DNA of 14,403 nucleotides from positions 1 through 14,403 of the forward strand of contig JAJPXR010000045.1 in the NCBI GenBank assembly GCA_021205375.1. Direction: 5' to 3'. The notes beneath the pieces were generated by a model. It saw only the letters and a program-made list of their open reading frames with translations, did not search any database and was not told the origin of the DNA. The position numbers and the translations under genes were made by a program. This document shows positions 5,663 through 12,467 of this stretch, in pieces. Source of the stretch: Clostridiales bacterium (GTDB lineage: Bacteria > Bacillota > Clostridia > Oscillospirales > Oscillospiraceae). Numbering within the stretch: the stretch's first letter is position 1; every line of letters begins with the position of its first letter.

Positions 5663-6505
5663 ATGCCCGACAACATCGAAGCCGAAGCCATCGAGCTGGA
5701 AGCGGGCCGCACCGAGGCGACCTGCGTACACACCCGAAAAATTTTTGATTCCTGCCAGGCCAAGGACTGTGTGGAGGACCTGCGGCTCTACCCCACGGCC
5801 TCCGGCCAGAAGGCCATTAACGAGGCCCTGTCGGTCCGCTCCGGGCGGGCGGAGCTGCTTTACGTCTACATCGAGGTCCAGCCGGTGGGCATGGGCCGGG
5901 GCTTTTACGCGGTGGATATGCGGTTTTTCTACCGCATGAGCATGGAGGTGAACTGCGGGTGCAGCCGCCCCGCTCTGGTGGACGGCCTGGCCGTCTTTGA
6001 CAAGCGGGCGGTGCTGTTCGGCAGCGAGGCCACCTCCAAGACCTTTTCCTCCCGGGGCGCGGGACAGCGGGTGCGCCTGTCCTCGTTGGACTTCGACGCC
6101 AGCCTGCCCGTGGCGGTGTGCGAGGCGGTGGACCCCATCGTGCTGGCCACCCGGCTGGCCGACGCCAGCGAGTGGCCCGAAGCCGGGGAGCTGCCGCTGG
6201 CGGAGGTCCCCGCGGGCATCCTCTCCGCCTTTGACGAGGAAATTGTGTTCGACAATGGCCCCGGCAAGCGCATTTACTTCACTCTGGGCCAGTTCTCCAT
6301 CCTCCGGCTGGAGCGGGACGCCCACCTGCTGATGCCCGTCTACGACTACTGTATGCCGGATAAGGAGTGCTGCTGCTCGGAGAAGAACGAGGACGATCCT
6401 TGCGAAGTGTTCCAGCGGGTGGACTTCCCCCTGGGCGACTTCTTCCCGCCCTCCAACGCCAGCGGCATCGACCCCATCACCAAGCTGCGGACCAACTGCT
6501 GCTGA
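5663..6505 (+). CDS. Cysteine-rich conserved protein of unknown function
   Basis: The protein has 280 residues and no signal peptide or membrane segment. It has about 13 cysteines: C21, C31 and C36 in CVHTRKIFDSCQAKDC, C98/C100, C153, C230, a CCC at 236-238, C247, and a terminal CC. The middle (about 60-165) is beta-rich, with segments such as ELLYVYIEVQPVGMGRGFYAVDMRFFYR and GLAVFDKRAVLFGSE. I associate the 'DSC..KDC.EDLR' opening with an uncharacterised family widespread in spore-forming Clostridia, from memory, and give no function. Cysteine clusters could bind metal or form crosslinks, as in spore-coat proteins; that is speculation. ATG 5663 is preferred over TTG 5639 because AAGGAGG lies 8 bases upstream. 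It is monocistronic, with galE's terminator before it and a hairpin after. Confidence 0.85.
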   Translation: MPDNIEAEAIELEAGRTEATCVHTRKIFDSCQAKDCVEDLRLYPTASGQKAINEALSVRSGRAELLYVYIEVQPVGMGRGFYAVDMRFFYRMSMEVNCGCSRPALVDGLAVFDKRAVLFGSEATSKTFSSRGAGQRVRLSSLDFDASLPVAVCEAVDPIVLATRLADASEWPEAGELPLAEVPAGILSAFDEEIVFDNGPGKRIYFTLGQFSILRLERDAHLLMPVYDYCMPDKECCCSEKNEDDPCEVFQRVDFPLGDFFPPSNASGIDPITKLRTNCC

Positions 6506-6525
6506 GAGCGTTCTGAACGCGAAAA

Positions 6526-6551
6526 CCCCCGCGCCAGTCATGGCGCGGGGG
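6526..6551. terminator. Bidirectional-type terminator hairpin between convergent genes
   Basis: CCCCCGCGCCA (6526-6536) pairs perfectly with 6541-6551 around GTCA and is flanked by AAAA on both sides. On the minus strand this gives a stem followed by TTTT, a good terminator for the aminotransferase gene that ends at 6717. On the plus strand it follows the cysteine-rich protein gene by 20 bases but lacks a U-run. Confidence 0.75.
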
Positions 6552-6588
6552 AAAACGTTTGTCTTTCATTTATATGTGGCTCATTGAT

Positions 6589-6660
6589 AAACCCCTCCGC
6601 CACCGCCTAAAGGCGGTGGCCCTCCTCCCCTTTCAGGGGAGGCAAGAGGTGTGGTCAATT
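6589..6660. repeat. Dispersed palindromic repeat, copy 1 (R1)
   Basis: It begins AAACCCCTCCG and ends near AAGAGGTGTGGTCA. It holds two hairpins: GCCACCGCC-TAAA-GGCGGTGGC (6599-6620) and CCTCCCC-TTTCA-GGGGAGG (6624-6642). It shares beginning, second hairpin and end with R3 and R5, and the TAAA hairpin with R2 and R4. It sits in the 3' gap downstream of the aminotransferase gene; nothing else is seen in 6661-6716. Confidence 0.8.
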
Positions 6661-6716
6661 ACCGAACAACAGTTCTCTGTGGAAAACATATACTATGTCG
6701 GAAAATTCCGCTACTA

Positions 6717-7907
6717 TTACCCTTCCAGGAACTTCTCCAGCCGGTCCAGGCCCTCTTTGATGTTCTCCATGGAGGTGGCGTAGGACCAGCGCAGGAAGTA
6801 GGGGTCGCCAAAGCCCGTGCAGGGCACCAGGCAAACCAGGCCCTCTTTCAGGAACACGTCCCCGAAGTCGTCGGCGTTGAGGATCATCTTGCCGTGGATA
6901 GTCTTGCCGATGAGCTTGGTGATGTTCATCATCACATAGAACGCGCCCTCCGGCTTCAGGCAACTGATGTTGGGGATCTGGTTCATCCGCTCCACCATGT
7001 AGTTCCGGCGCTCCTCGAAGGCTTTGCGCATTTCCTCCGCGGTGTCCTGGGGGGCCATCAGCGCGGCCACGGCAGCGGCCTGAGCCGGGGCGGAGGGGTT
7101 GCCGGTGGAGTGGCTCAAATACTTGGCGATGACGGAGGTCACGCGGGTATCGGCGGCGATGTAGCCGATCCGCCAGCCGGTCATGGCGTAGGACTTGGAA
7201 ACGCCGTTGATGATGATGGTCAGCTCCTTGACCTTGTCGCCCAGGGAGGCGACGGAGGTGAAGGTCTTTCCGTCATAGAGCAGCTTGTAGTAAATTTCAT
7301 CCGCCATGATGAACACGTCATGCTTGACGCAGACATCGGCCAGGGCTTGCAGCTCCTCCCGCTCATAGAGCATACCGGTGGGGTTGGAAGGGTTGTTGAG
7401 CATGATGCACTTGGTCTTGTCAGTGATGGCGGCCTCCAACTGGGCGGCGGTCATCTTGAAGTCCTTGTCCTCGTCGCAGTGGACGTAGACGGGCAGACCG
7501 CCCACCATCTTGACCATCTCGCTGTAGCTGACCCAGGCGGGCACGGGGATGATGACCTCGTCGCCGGGGTTGATGATGGCCCGCAGCGCCGCATACAGGC
7601 AGTGCTTCGCGCCGCTGGTGCAGACGATGTTGGCCGGTTCATAGTCCAGGTCCAGGTCCTCTTTCAGCCGGTAGCAGACGGCCTTTTTCAGCTCCATCGT
7701 GCCGGTGGCGGGGGTGTACCGGGTGTTGTTGTTGACAATGGCCTCAATACCGGCGTACTTGATATAGTCCGGGGTGGGGAAGTCCGGTTCCCCGGCGGCG
7801 AAGCCGATCACGTCCACACCGGCGGCTTTCATCTCTTTATACAGGGCGTCCATGGCCAGGGTGGTTGACGCCTGGACATTCTCCGCAATGACAGACAGCG
7901 CTTTCAT
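6717..7907 (-). CDS. Class I (fold-type I) PLP-dependent aminotransferase, aspartate aminotransferase-like
   Basis: This 396-residue cytoplasmic enzyme transfers an amino group between an amino acid and a 2-oxo acid. Counting from ATG 7907, it has FAAGEPDFPTP at 36-46, NNPSNPTG at 171-178, the cofactor aspartate D203 (ADEIY), the PLP lysine K238 in GVSKSYAMTGWRIGY, and the substrate-carboxylate arginine R373 near the end. This fits the aspartate/aromatic/alanine subgroup common in Firmicutes; sequence alone does not fix the substrate. The neighbouring leu genes raise the possibility of a role in branched-chain amino acid synthesis, but most such enzymes act on aspartate. ATG 7907 is preferred over TTG 7913 because AAAGGA lies at proper distance. 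It has its own promoter (8040-8068). Confidence 0.93.
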   Translation of the reverse strand: MKALSVIAENVQASTTLAMDALYKEMKAAGVDVIGFAAGEPDFPTPDYIKYAGIEAIVNNNTRYTPATGTMELKKAVCYRLKEDLDLDYEPANIVCTSGAKHCLYAALRAIINPGDEVIIPVPAWVSYSEMVKMVGGLPVYVHCDEDKDFKMTAAQLEAAITDKTKCIMLNNPSNPTGMLYEREELQALADVCVKHDVFIMADEIYYKLLYDGKTFTSVASLGDKVKELTIIINGVSKSYAMTGWRIGYIAADTRVTSVIAKYLSHSTGNPSAPAQAAAVAALMAPQDTAEEMRKAFEERRNYMVERMNQIPNISCLKPEGAFYVMMNITKLIGKTIHGKMILNADDFGDVFLKEGLVCLVPCTGFGDPYFLRWSYATSMENIKEGLDRLEKFLEG

Positions 7908-8039
7908 ATACAACGTTCCTTTCTATCCATACCGCTGCCCGGCAGTTGTTCCTCTCTCCGCCGGACTGACCTGCTCCGAACCAACGCCGCCCAAACCGAA
8001 AATGGCTTGTGCGGCGCGTCCTTGAACCTTACTTGACAT

Positions 8040-8068
8040 ATTATACTCTCGAACTTGCAGAATTGCAA
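8040..8068 (-). promoter_or_regulatory. Strong promoter of the aminotransferase gene
   Basis: On the minus strand TTGCAA (8068-8063) and a perfect TATAAT (8045-8040) are spaced by 17 bases. This gives a leader of about 125 bases before ATG 7907. In that leader a GC-rich stem (CGCCGC near 8013-8018 with GCGGCG near 7986-7991) is possible, and no ORF is convincing. Confidence 0.75.
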
Positions 8069-8071
8069 GTT
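8052..8071. promoter_or_regulatory. Candidate operator: 8-bp-arm palindrome over the aminotransferase promoter
   Basis: AACTTGCA (8052-8059) and TGCAAGTT (8064-8071) form a perfect inverted repeat with a 4-base spacer. It covers the -35 box and most of the spacer of promoter 8040-8068, an ideal place for a repressor. The half-site TTGCAAGT recurs in the larger palindrome 8091-8128. Confidence 0.6.
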
Positions 8072-8090
8072 TTATTTTGCACAAAACGAT

Positions 8091-8128
8091 AAAAAATGAA
8101 TTGCAAGTCACCTTGCAATTCATTTTTT
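8091..8128. terminator. Perfect 17-bp-arm palindrome: bidirectional terminator or operator
   Basis: Arms 8091-8107 (AAAAAATGAATTGCAAG) and 8112-8128 are exactly complementary around TCAC. On the minus strand it makes a stem ending in six Us, about 80 bases after the leuB stop, so it could terminate the leu transcript. The stem is AT-rich, which is weak for a terminator. It repeats the 11 bases GAATTGCAAGT (8098-8108) found in the promoter palindrome (8060-8070), which suggests a protein-binding role instead or as well. Confidence 0.55.
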
Positions 8129-8207
8129 GCAACTTTCACAAAGAGTTCCTGCACAAAGGCCGTTTTTTATGACAGGCTGACGAATTGAGAGTGGCGTTCC
8201 CTGGCGG

Positions 8208-9281
8208 TCAGATGTGCGCGCGAATTAGTTCGCCCATGCGTTTGGTGCCCACCGGCGCGCCCTCTCCGGCGATGTCGGCGGTGTGCCAGCCCTCAGAGAG
8301 AACAGCGTCCACCGCCTGCTCGATGGCGTCGGCCTCCGCCGCCAGGTGGAAGGAGTAGCGGAACATCATCGCCACGGAGAGGATGGTGGCCATGGGGTTG
8401 GCCTTGTCCTGCCCGGCGATGTCCGGGGCGCTGCCGTGGATGGGCTCATACAGGCCGGGGGCCTTCTCCCCCAGGGAGGCAGAGGGCAGCAGGCCAATGG
8501 AACCGGTGACCTGGGAGGCTTCGTCGGAGAGGATGTCCCCGAACATATTCTCCGTCACCACCACGTCGAACTGGCTGGGGTCCCGGACGATCTGCATGGC
8601 GCAGTTGTCCACCAGCATGTCCTCATAGGTCACGTCGGGGTACTCCTGGGCCAGGCGGTGCATGACCTCCCGCCACAGCCGGCTGGTGGCCAGCACGTTG
8701 GCTTTGTCCACGCTGGTGACCTTCTTCCGGCGGAGGCGGGCCAGCTCAAACGCCTGGCGGCCAATGCGCTCGATTTCCATCTCGGAATAGGCCATCAGGT
8801 CGGTGGCCTCCTGGCCCCGGTCCTCGGTCTGGTAGCGCTCCCGCTTGCCGAAGTAGATGCCGCCGGTCAGTTCCCGCACCATCATGATGTCGAAGCCCTT
8901 CTCCGCCGTCTCCCGGCGCAGGGGGCTGGCATCCTCCATGCCCTTGCGCATGGTGGCGGGACGCAGGTTGGTGAAGAGGCCCAAATCCTTGCGGATGTTC
9001 AGCAGGGCGGTCTCCGGCCGCTGCTCAGCGGGCTTGTCGCTGCCCCACTTGGGACCGCCCACGGCCCCCAGCAGCACCGCGTCGCAGGCCCGGCAGGTCT
9101 CGGCGGTGCCGTCGGGGTAGCTTTTGCCGCACTCGTCGGTGGCGCAGCCACCCATGAGGACGTCTACAAACTGGAAGCTGTGGCCGAACTTCTCCCCCAC
9201 GGTCTCCATGACCTTGACGGCCTCGTTGACGATTTCGGGGCCAATGCCGTCGCCCCGAATGACGGCGATTTTATAATTCAT
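8208..9281 (-). CDS. leuB: 3-isopropylmalate dehydrogenase
   Basis: This 357-residue enzyme oxidises and decarboxylates 3-isopropylmalate to 2-oxoisocaproate using NAD, the third leucine-specific step. It shows GDGIGPE at 10-16, GAVGGPKWG at 72-80, the substrate-binding R97 and R107 (NIRKDLGLFTNLRP), R136, Y143 in ELTGGIYFG, K193 in SVDKANV, the metal-binding D225, D249 and D253 (NMFGDILSD), and the NAD loop EPIHGSAPDIAG at 279-290. All key residues are present and length is normal. ATG 9281 has AGAAGGGATG upstream. The frame stays open further upstream, but that part is repeat sequence. It is last in leuC-leuD-leuB, separated from leuD by a 362-base gap. Confidence 0.97.
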   Translation of the reverse strand: MNYKIAVIRGDGIGPEIVNEAVKVMETVGEKFGHSFQFVDVLMGGCATDECGKSYPDGTAETCRACDAVLLGAVGGPKWGSDKPAEQRPETALLNIRKDLGLFTNLRPATMRKGMEDASPLRRETAEKGFDIMMVRELTGGIYFGKRERYQTEDRGQEATDLMAYSEMEIERIGRQAFELARLRRKKVTSVDKANVLATSRLWREVMHRLAQEYPDVTYEDMLVDNCAMQIVRDPSQFDVVVTENMFGDILSDEASQVTGSIGLLPSASLGEKAPGLYEPIHGSAPDIAGQDKANPMATILSVAMMFRYSFHLAAEADAIEQAVDAVLSEGWHTADIAGEGAPVGTKRMGELIRAHI

Positions 9282-9313
9282 GGATACAACATCCCTTCTA
9301 TTCAATTTGCAAG

Positions 9314-9531
9314 AAACCCCTCCGCTGTCAAGCGGCACTTCCGAAGCTGCGCTTCTCCCTGCGCCACCGCCTAAAGGCGGCGGTCCTCCTCCCTCGTCGG
9401 TGTGGACTTCATATCCCTCGCCCCGCCGCAAGCGGCAGGTCTCGTCCATTCCGTCACACCTCCTCTCCCAACCGAACCCACTTCGTTGGGCTTCGGTTGG
9501 GTTCCCATTAGGGAGGCAGGAGGGGTGGTCA
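9314..9531. repeat. Dispersed palindromic repeat, copy 2 (R2), inside the leuD-leuB gap
   Basis: It starts AAACCCCTCCG and ends GGAGGGGTGGTCA, like R1, R3 and R5, but is about 218 bases long. It includes the module CTGTCAAGCGGCACTTCCG (9325-9343), the GCCACCGCCTAAAGGCGGCGG hairpin sequence (from about 9362), and a private insert with the hairpin CCAACCGAA...TTCGGTTGG (about 9468-9500). It occupies most of the 362-base gap between leuD and leuB. The rest of the gap is unassigned sequence (9532-9610) and the GCTAACA repeat at 9611-9642. Confidence 0.75.
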
Positions 9532-9610
9532 GTTGTTGAACGGTGTTTCTTTGCGGAAAACTTGTACTTTTCCGGGCAAAAGTGCTGACCCAACAGCAAC
9601 TACAATCCCG

Positions 9611-9642
9611 GCTAACAGCTAACGGCTAATAGCTAACAGCTC
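9611..9642. repeat. GCTAACA-type degenerate tandem repeat, copy S1
   Basis: It consists of about four units of GCTAACA / GCTAATA (for example GCTAACAGCTAACGGCTAAT). It directly abuts the leuD stop codon (9644-9646). It is nearly the reverse complement of the copy at 12379-12409 (about 27 of 31 positions by eye). Confidence 0.65.
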
Positions 9643-9643
9643 A

Positions 9644-10132
9644 TTATTTCGCCAGCCCGCGGGCTTTCAGCGACTCCATCAGCCCACCGTACTGGATGAT
9701 GCGGTCGATGAACTCCGGGAAGGGCGCGGCCTGGAACTGCTGCCCGGTAGTCTCGTCGGTGATGACGCCGGTGGCGAAGTCCACGGAGACCTGGTCCCCG
9801 GCTTTGATGTTGGCGGAGGCTTCGGGGCACTCCATGATGGGCAGGCCGATGTTGATGGCGTTGCGGTAGAAGATGCGGGCGAAAGAGGCGGCGATGACGC
9901 ACTTGGCGCCGCTGGCTTTGATTGCCAGAGGCGCGTGCTCTCTGGAGGAGCCGCAGCCGAAGTTGGCGCCGCCCACGATGATGTCCCCCGGCTCCACGGT
10001 GGAGGCATAAGTGGCGTCGATGTCCTCCATGCAGTGGGAGGCCAGGGCCTTCTCGCTGGGGTCGTTCAGGTAGCGGGCGGGGATGATGACGTCGGTGTCC
10101 ACGTTGTCGCCGTACACATAAATTTTAGACAT
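9644..10132 (-). CDS. leuD: 3-isopropylmalate dehydratase small subunit
   Basis: This 162-residue swivel-domain subunit pairs with LeuC to isomerise 2-isopropylmalate to 3-isopropylmalate. It shows the substrate loop DTDVIIPARYLN at 12-23 and the signature NFGCGSSREHAP at 57-68 (substrate-binding serines and R64). Size is typical of the short archaeal/clostridial type. ATG 10132 lies 13 bases after the leuC stop, and its GAGGAGG overlaps that stop, so the two subunits are translated together. Confidence 0.96.
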   Translation of the reverse strand: MSKIYVYGDNVDTDVIIPARYLNDPSEKALASHCMEDIDATYASTVEPGDIIVGGANFGCGSSREHAPLAIKASGAKCVIAASFARIFYRNAINIGLPIMECPEASANIKAGDQVSVDFATGVITDETTGQQFQAAPFPEFIDRIIQYGGLMESLKARGLAK

Positions 10133-10145
10133 AGTTCCTACCTCC

Positions 10146-11405
10146 TCAAAGCTCGGCGGGGTCCGCCAGGCAGCCCTTGACGGCGGACGCGGCGGCCACG
10201 GTGGGGCTGGCCAAAATCACCTTGGAGTCCACATGCCCCATGCGGCCCACAAAGTTCCGGTTGGTGGTGGAGACAGCCACCTCGCCCTCGCACATGCAGC
10301 CCATATGTCCGCCCAGGCAGGGACCGCAGGTGGGGGTGGAAATGGCGCAGCCCGCCTCCAGCATATCCTGATAAATGCCCTCAGCGATCATCTCCTTGAT
10401 GATGTCCTGGGTGGCGGGGAGGACGATGCAGCGGATGCCGTCGGCCACTTTGCGGCCCTTGAGAATGGCCGCCGCCGCCCGCATATCGGAGATGCGCCCG
10501 TTGGTGCAGGAGCCGATGACCACCTGGTCGATTGCCATGCCCTTCACCTCGCCGATGGTTTTGGCGTTGCCCGGCAGGTGGGGCAGGGCCACGGTGGACT
10601 CCAGCGTGCTCAGGTCGATGGTGATCTCCTGCTCGTACTCCGCGTCGGGGTCAGCCTCGTAAATGACCGGTTCCCGGTCCGTGCGGCCCTTGAGATAGGC
10701 CAGGGTCTGCTCGTCCACGGGGAAAATGCCGTTTTTCGCGCCGGCTTCGATGGCCATGTTGGAGATGGTGAACCGGTCGTCCATGGTCAGGGACTTGACG
10801 CCCTCCCCGGTGAACTCCAGGGACTTGTACAGCGCGCCGTCCACGCCAATCATGCCAATTAAATGTAGGATCACGTCCTTGCCGGAGACGAAGGGCCGGA
10901 AGGAACCCACCAGATTCACCTTAATGGCGGGGGGAATTTTGAACCAGTTCAGGCCGGTGGCCATGCCCGCGGCCATGTCGGTGGAACCCACGCCGGTGGA
11001 GAAGGCCCCCACCGCGCCGTAGGTGCAGGTGTGGGAGTCCGCGCCGATGATGAGGTCGCCGGGAACGGTCAGGCCCTGCTCCGGCAGCAGCGCGTGTTCC
11101 ACGCCCACGGTGCCCACGTCATAGAAGTGGGTGATGCGGTGCTTTTTGGCGAAATCACGGGCCACCTTGCACAACTGAGCGGACTTGATGTCCTTGCAGG
11201 GGGTGGAGTGGTCCAGCACGATGGCAATTTTCTCCCGGTCGAACACCTGGGTCAGGCCGTACTTCTCAAACTGGCTGATGGCTACCGGGGCGGTGATGTC
11301 GTTGCCCAGCACCAGGTCCAGCTTGGCCTCCACCAGTTGGCCCACCTCCACATGGTCCAGCCCGGCGTGGGCGGCGAAAATCTTTTGGGTCATTGTCATG
11401 CCCAT
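10146..11405 (-). CDS. leuC: 3-isopropylmalate dehydratase large subunit
   Basis: This 419-residue aconitase-family protein carries the [4Fe-4S] cluster that dehydrates and rehydrates isopropylmalate in leucine synthesis. Cluster ligands are C300 (GSCTNG), C360 and C363 (PTCGPCLGG). GADSHTCTYGA at 121-131 and VLDHSTP at 63-69 are family motifs. It belongs to the ~420-residue HacA-like type found in Clostridia. ATG 11405 has GGAGG about 10 bases upstream; ATGs at 11399 and 11393 are less well placed. It is first gene of leuC-leuD-leuB; leuA is not in the window. No T-box or convincing promoter was recognised in the 65 bases between R3 and the start. Confidence 0.96.
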   Translation of the reverse strand: MGMTMTQKIFAAHAGLDHVEVGQLVEAKLDLVLGNDITAPVAISQFEKYGLTQVFDREKIAIVLDHSTPCKDIKSAQLCKVARDFAKKHRITHFYDVGTVGVEHALLPEQGLTVPGDLIIGADSHTCTYGAVGAFSTGVGSTDMAAGMATGLNWFKIPPAIKVNLVGSFRPFVSGKDVILHLIGMIGVDGALYKSLEFTGEGVKSLTMDDRFTISNMAIEAGAKNGIFPVDEQTLAYLKGRTDREPVIYEADPDAEYEQEITIDLSTLESTVALPHLPGNAKTIGEVKGMAIDQVVIGSCTNGRISDMRAAAAILKGRKVADGIRCIVLPATQDIIKEMIAEGIYQDMLEAGCAISTPTCGPCLGGHMGCMCEGEVAVSTTNRNFVGRMGHVDSKVILASPTVAAASAVKGCLADPAEL

Positions 11406-11470
11406 AGGGATCGTTCCTCCTTCACGATAAATGCGTCATGTTGATTGTTTTTTCGTACAGTTTTGAGGTG

Positions 11471-11547
11471 AAACCCCTCTGCCGTCAAGCGGCACTTCCG
11501 GGGCTTTGCCCCTCCCTGCCCTTTCAGGGGAGGCAAGGGGGTGGTCA
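11471..11547. repeat. Dispersed palindromic repeat, copy 3 (R3)
   Basis: It reads AAACCCCTCT, then GCCGTCAAGCGGCACTTCCG (11481-11500), hairpin GGGGC-TTT-GCCCC, hairpin CCCTTTCAGGGG, and ends GGGGGTGGTCA. It lies in the divergent gap between leuC and the Crp/Fnr regulator gene, only 65 bases before the leuC start codon. The transcript or promoter of leuC must therefore pass or adjoin it. Confidence 0.8.
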
Positions 11548-11639
11548 ATAAGGGAATGCAAGCTATAGTTTGAAAATCTTTGTGCCGCATCTGGGCAAAG
11601 CGATAATCATGAACTTCTTTTCTATTATGACATTATCCC

Positions 11640-11668
11640 TTGAAAAAGAATGTAAACTATGTTACAAT
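11640..11668 (+). promoter_or_regulatory. Promoter of the Crp/Fnr-family regulator gene
   Basis: TTGAAA (11640-11645) and TACAAT (11663-11668) are spaced by exactly 17 bases, 35 bases before the GTG start at 11703. The spacer and -10 box contain the palindrome at 11651-11666. Confidence 0.75.
11651..11666. promoter_or_regulatory. Crp/Fnr-type operator TGTAA-N6-TTACA
   Basis: TGTAA (11651-11655) and TTACA (11662-11666) form a palindrome with 6-base spacer, the geometry of Crp-family sites (TGTGA-N6-TCACA) with one base changed per half. It overlaps the spacer and -10 box of the regulator's own promoter, so binding there should repress. It also lies in the gap shared with leuC. Confidence 0.65.
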
Positions 11669-11702
11669 TTAAGCAGAAATCAGGAAAAGTGGTGGAGGCG
11701 CT

Positions 11703-12341
11703 GTGGAATACTTCAATATTCAGGAGATGGGACTGCCGACTGACATCTGGTCGCCCTTCGCCCGCATCCGGCGGCCCACCCACTACCGGGCGGGGCAGCT
11801 CATCTACTTGCAGGACACCCCGGCGGACAGCTTCTATTACCTCCAGTCCGGGCGGGTCAGGACCTTCATCAGCTCGGAGGACGGCGGCGAAAAGGTGCTG
11901 ACCGTCTACCAGGCGGGGAACCTCTTCGGGGAGGCGTCTTTTTTTGACCGGCTGCCGCGGGTTTCCTCCGCGATAGCGGCGGCAGACTGCCAGGTGGTGC
12001 GCATTGGCCGGGAGGACGCCACTCGTGTGCTGGCCGACGACCCCCGGCTGGCCTGGGCGCTGCTGCAATACCTGGCCCGAACGGTGCGGATGCTCTCCAC
12101 CCATGTGGACGATATGTCCTTCCGCCCGGCCCGACAGCGGGTGGTGCGGTATCTTCTCTCTCTGCCCCGGACGCAGGAGGGCGCGGTGGCCTGCACTCAG
12201 GAGGAGATCGCCGCCGCCGTGGGGACCAGCCGGGTCACGGTCAGCCGGGTGGTCAACCGGCTGGCGAAAGAGGGCCTGGTGGAGACCGGTTACGGGTCCC
12301 TCCGCCTGCGGGACTCCCAGCGGCTCCAGGACAGCCTGTGA
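11703..12341 (+). CDS. Crp/Fnr-family transcriptional regulator
   Basis: The protein has 212 residues. Residues about 15-110 form the cyclic-nucleotide-binding-like beta-roll (GQLIYLQDTPADSFYYLQSGRVR at 31-53; GNLFGEASFFDRLPRVSSA at 72-90). A dimerisation helix spans about 111-138, and a Crp-type winged helix-turn-helix spans about 142-208. The recognition helix is TSRVTVSRVVNRL at 175-187. The ligand is not evident: an arginine (R86) occurs near the usual phosphate-binding position but the RS pair is not standard, and no cysteine set for an iron-sulfur cluster is present. GTG 11703 is chosen because GGAGG lies 4 bases upstream; ATG 11727 has an ill-spaced site. Likely autoregulated. Confidence 0.92.
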   Translation: MEYFNIQEMGLPTDIWSPFARIRRPTHYRAGQLIYLQDTPADSFYYLQSGRVRTFISSEDGGEKVLTVYQAGNLFGEASFFDRLPRVSSAIAAADCQVVRIGREDATRVLADDPRLAWALLQYLARTVRMLSTHVDDMSFRPARQRVVRYLLSLPRTQEGAVACTQEEIAAAVGTSRVTVSRVVNRLAKEGLVETGYGSLRLRDSQRLQDSL

Positions 12342-12349
12342 GAATACCA

Positions 12350-12377
12350 TTGCATTTCCCGCTGATAATGGTATAAT
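12350..12377 (+). promoter_or_regulatory. Possible promoter for the downstream membrane-protein gene
   Basis: TTGCAT (12350-12355) and a perfect TATAAT (12372-12377) are spaced by 16 bases, just after the regulator gene. The next plus-strand gene starts 460 bases on, so the transcript would carry R4 and both flanking GCTAACA repeats in its leader. Confidence 0.45.
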
Positions 12378-12378
12378 G

Positions 12379-12409
12379 TAGCTGTTAGCCATTAGCTGTT
12401 GGCTGTTAG
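12379..12409. repeat. GCTAACA-type repeat, copy S2 (inverted relative to S1 and S3)
   Basis: It reads TAGCTGTTAGCCATTAGCTG and continues in the same pattern. It is the inverted partner of 12785-12815 (23 of 31 positions complementary by eye), so the two copies bracket repeat R4. Confidence 0.65.
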
Positions 12410-12467
12410 TCAGGCACTACAAACCGGAAGCGAACAGCTAAAAAGGAAAAAAGCAGCCCTACAAGCG

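Noticed and set aside
6589..6660. Reading the repeats as a CRISPR array or tRNA gene
   Set aside because: Copies are kilobases apart, differ in length and orientation, and have no regular spacers; their hairpins do not form a cloverleaf.
6651..7868. Plus-strand ORF (405 codons) opposite the aminotransferase
   Set aside because: Antisense shadow; the minus-strand frame has the full PLP-enzyme motif set.
7923..8132. Small minus-strand ORF (69 codons) upstream of the aminotransferase
   Set aside because: It runs through the palindromes and the promoter, lacks a ribosome binding site, and resembles nothing known. A leader peptide starting near 8039 would begin almost at the transcription start.
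8283..9374. Plus-strand ORF (363 codons) opposite leuB
   Set aside because: Antisense shadow of a complete leuB with conserved active site.
9282..9599. N-terminal extension of LeuB by about 106 codons
   Set aside because: The extension is translated repeat sequence (R2 and flank); LeuB homology and a ribosome binding site start at ATG 9281.
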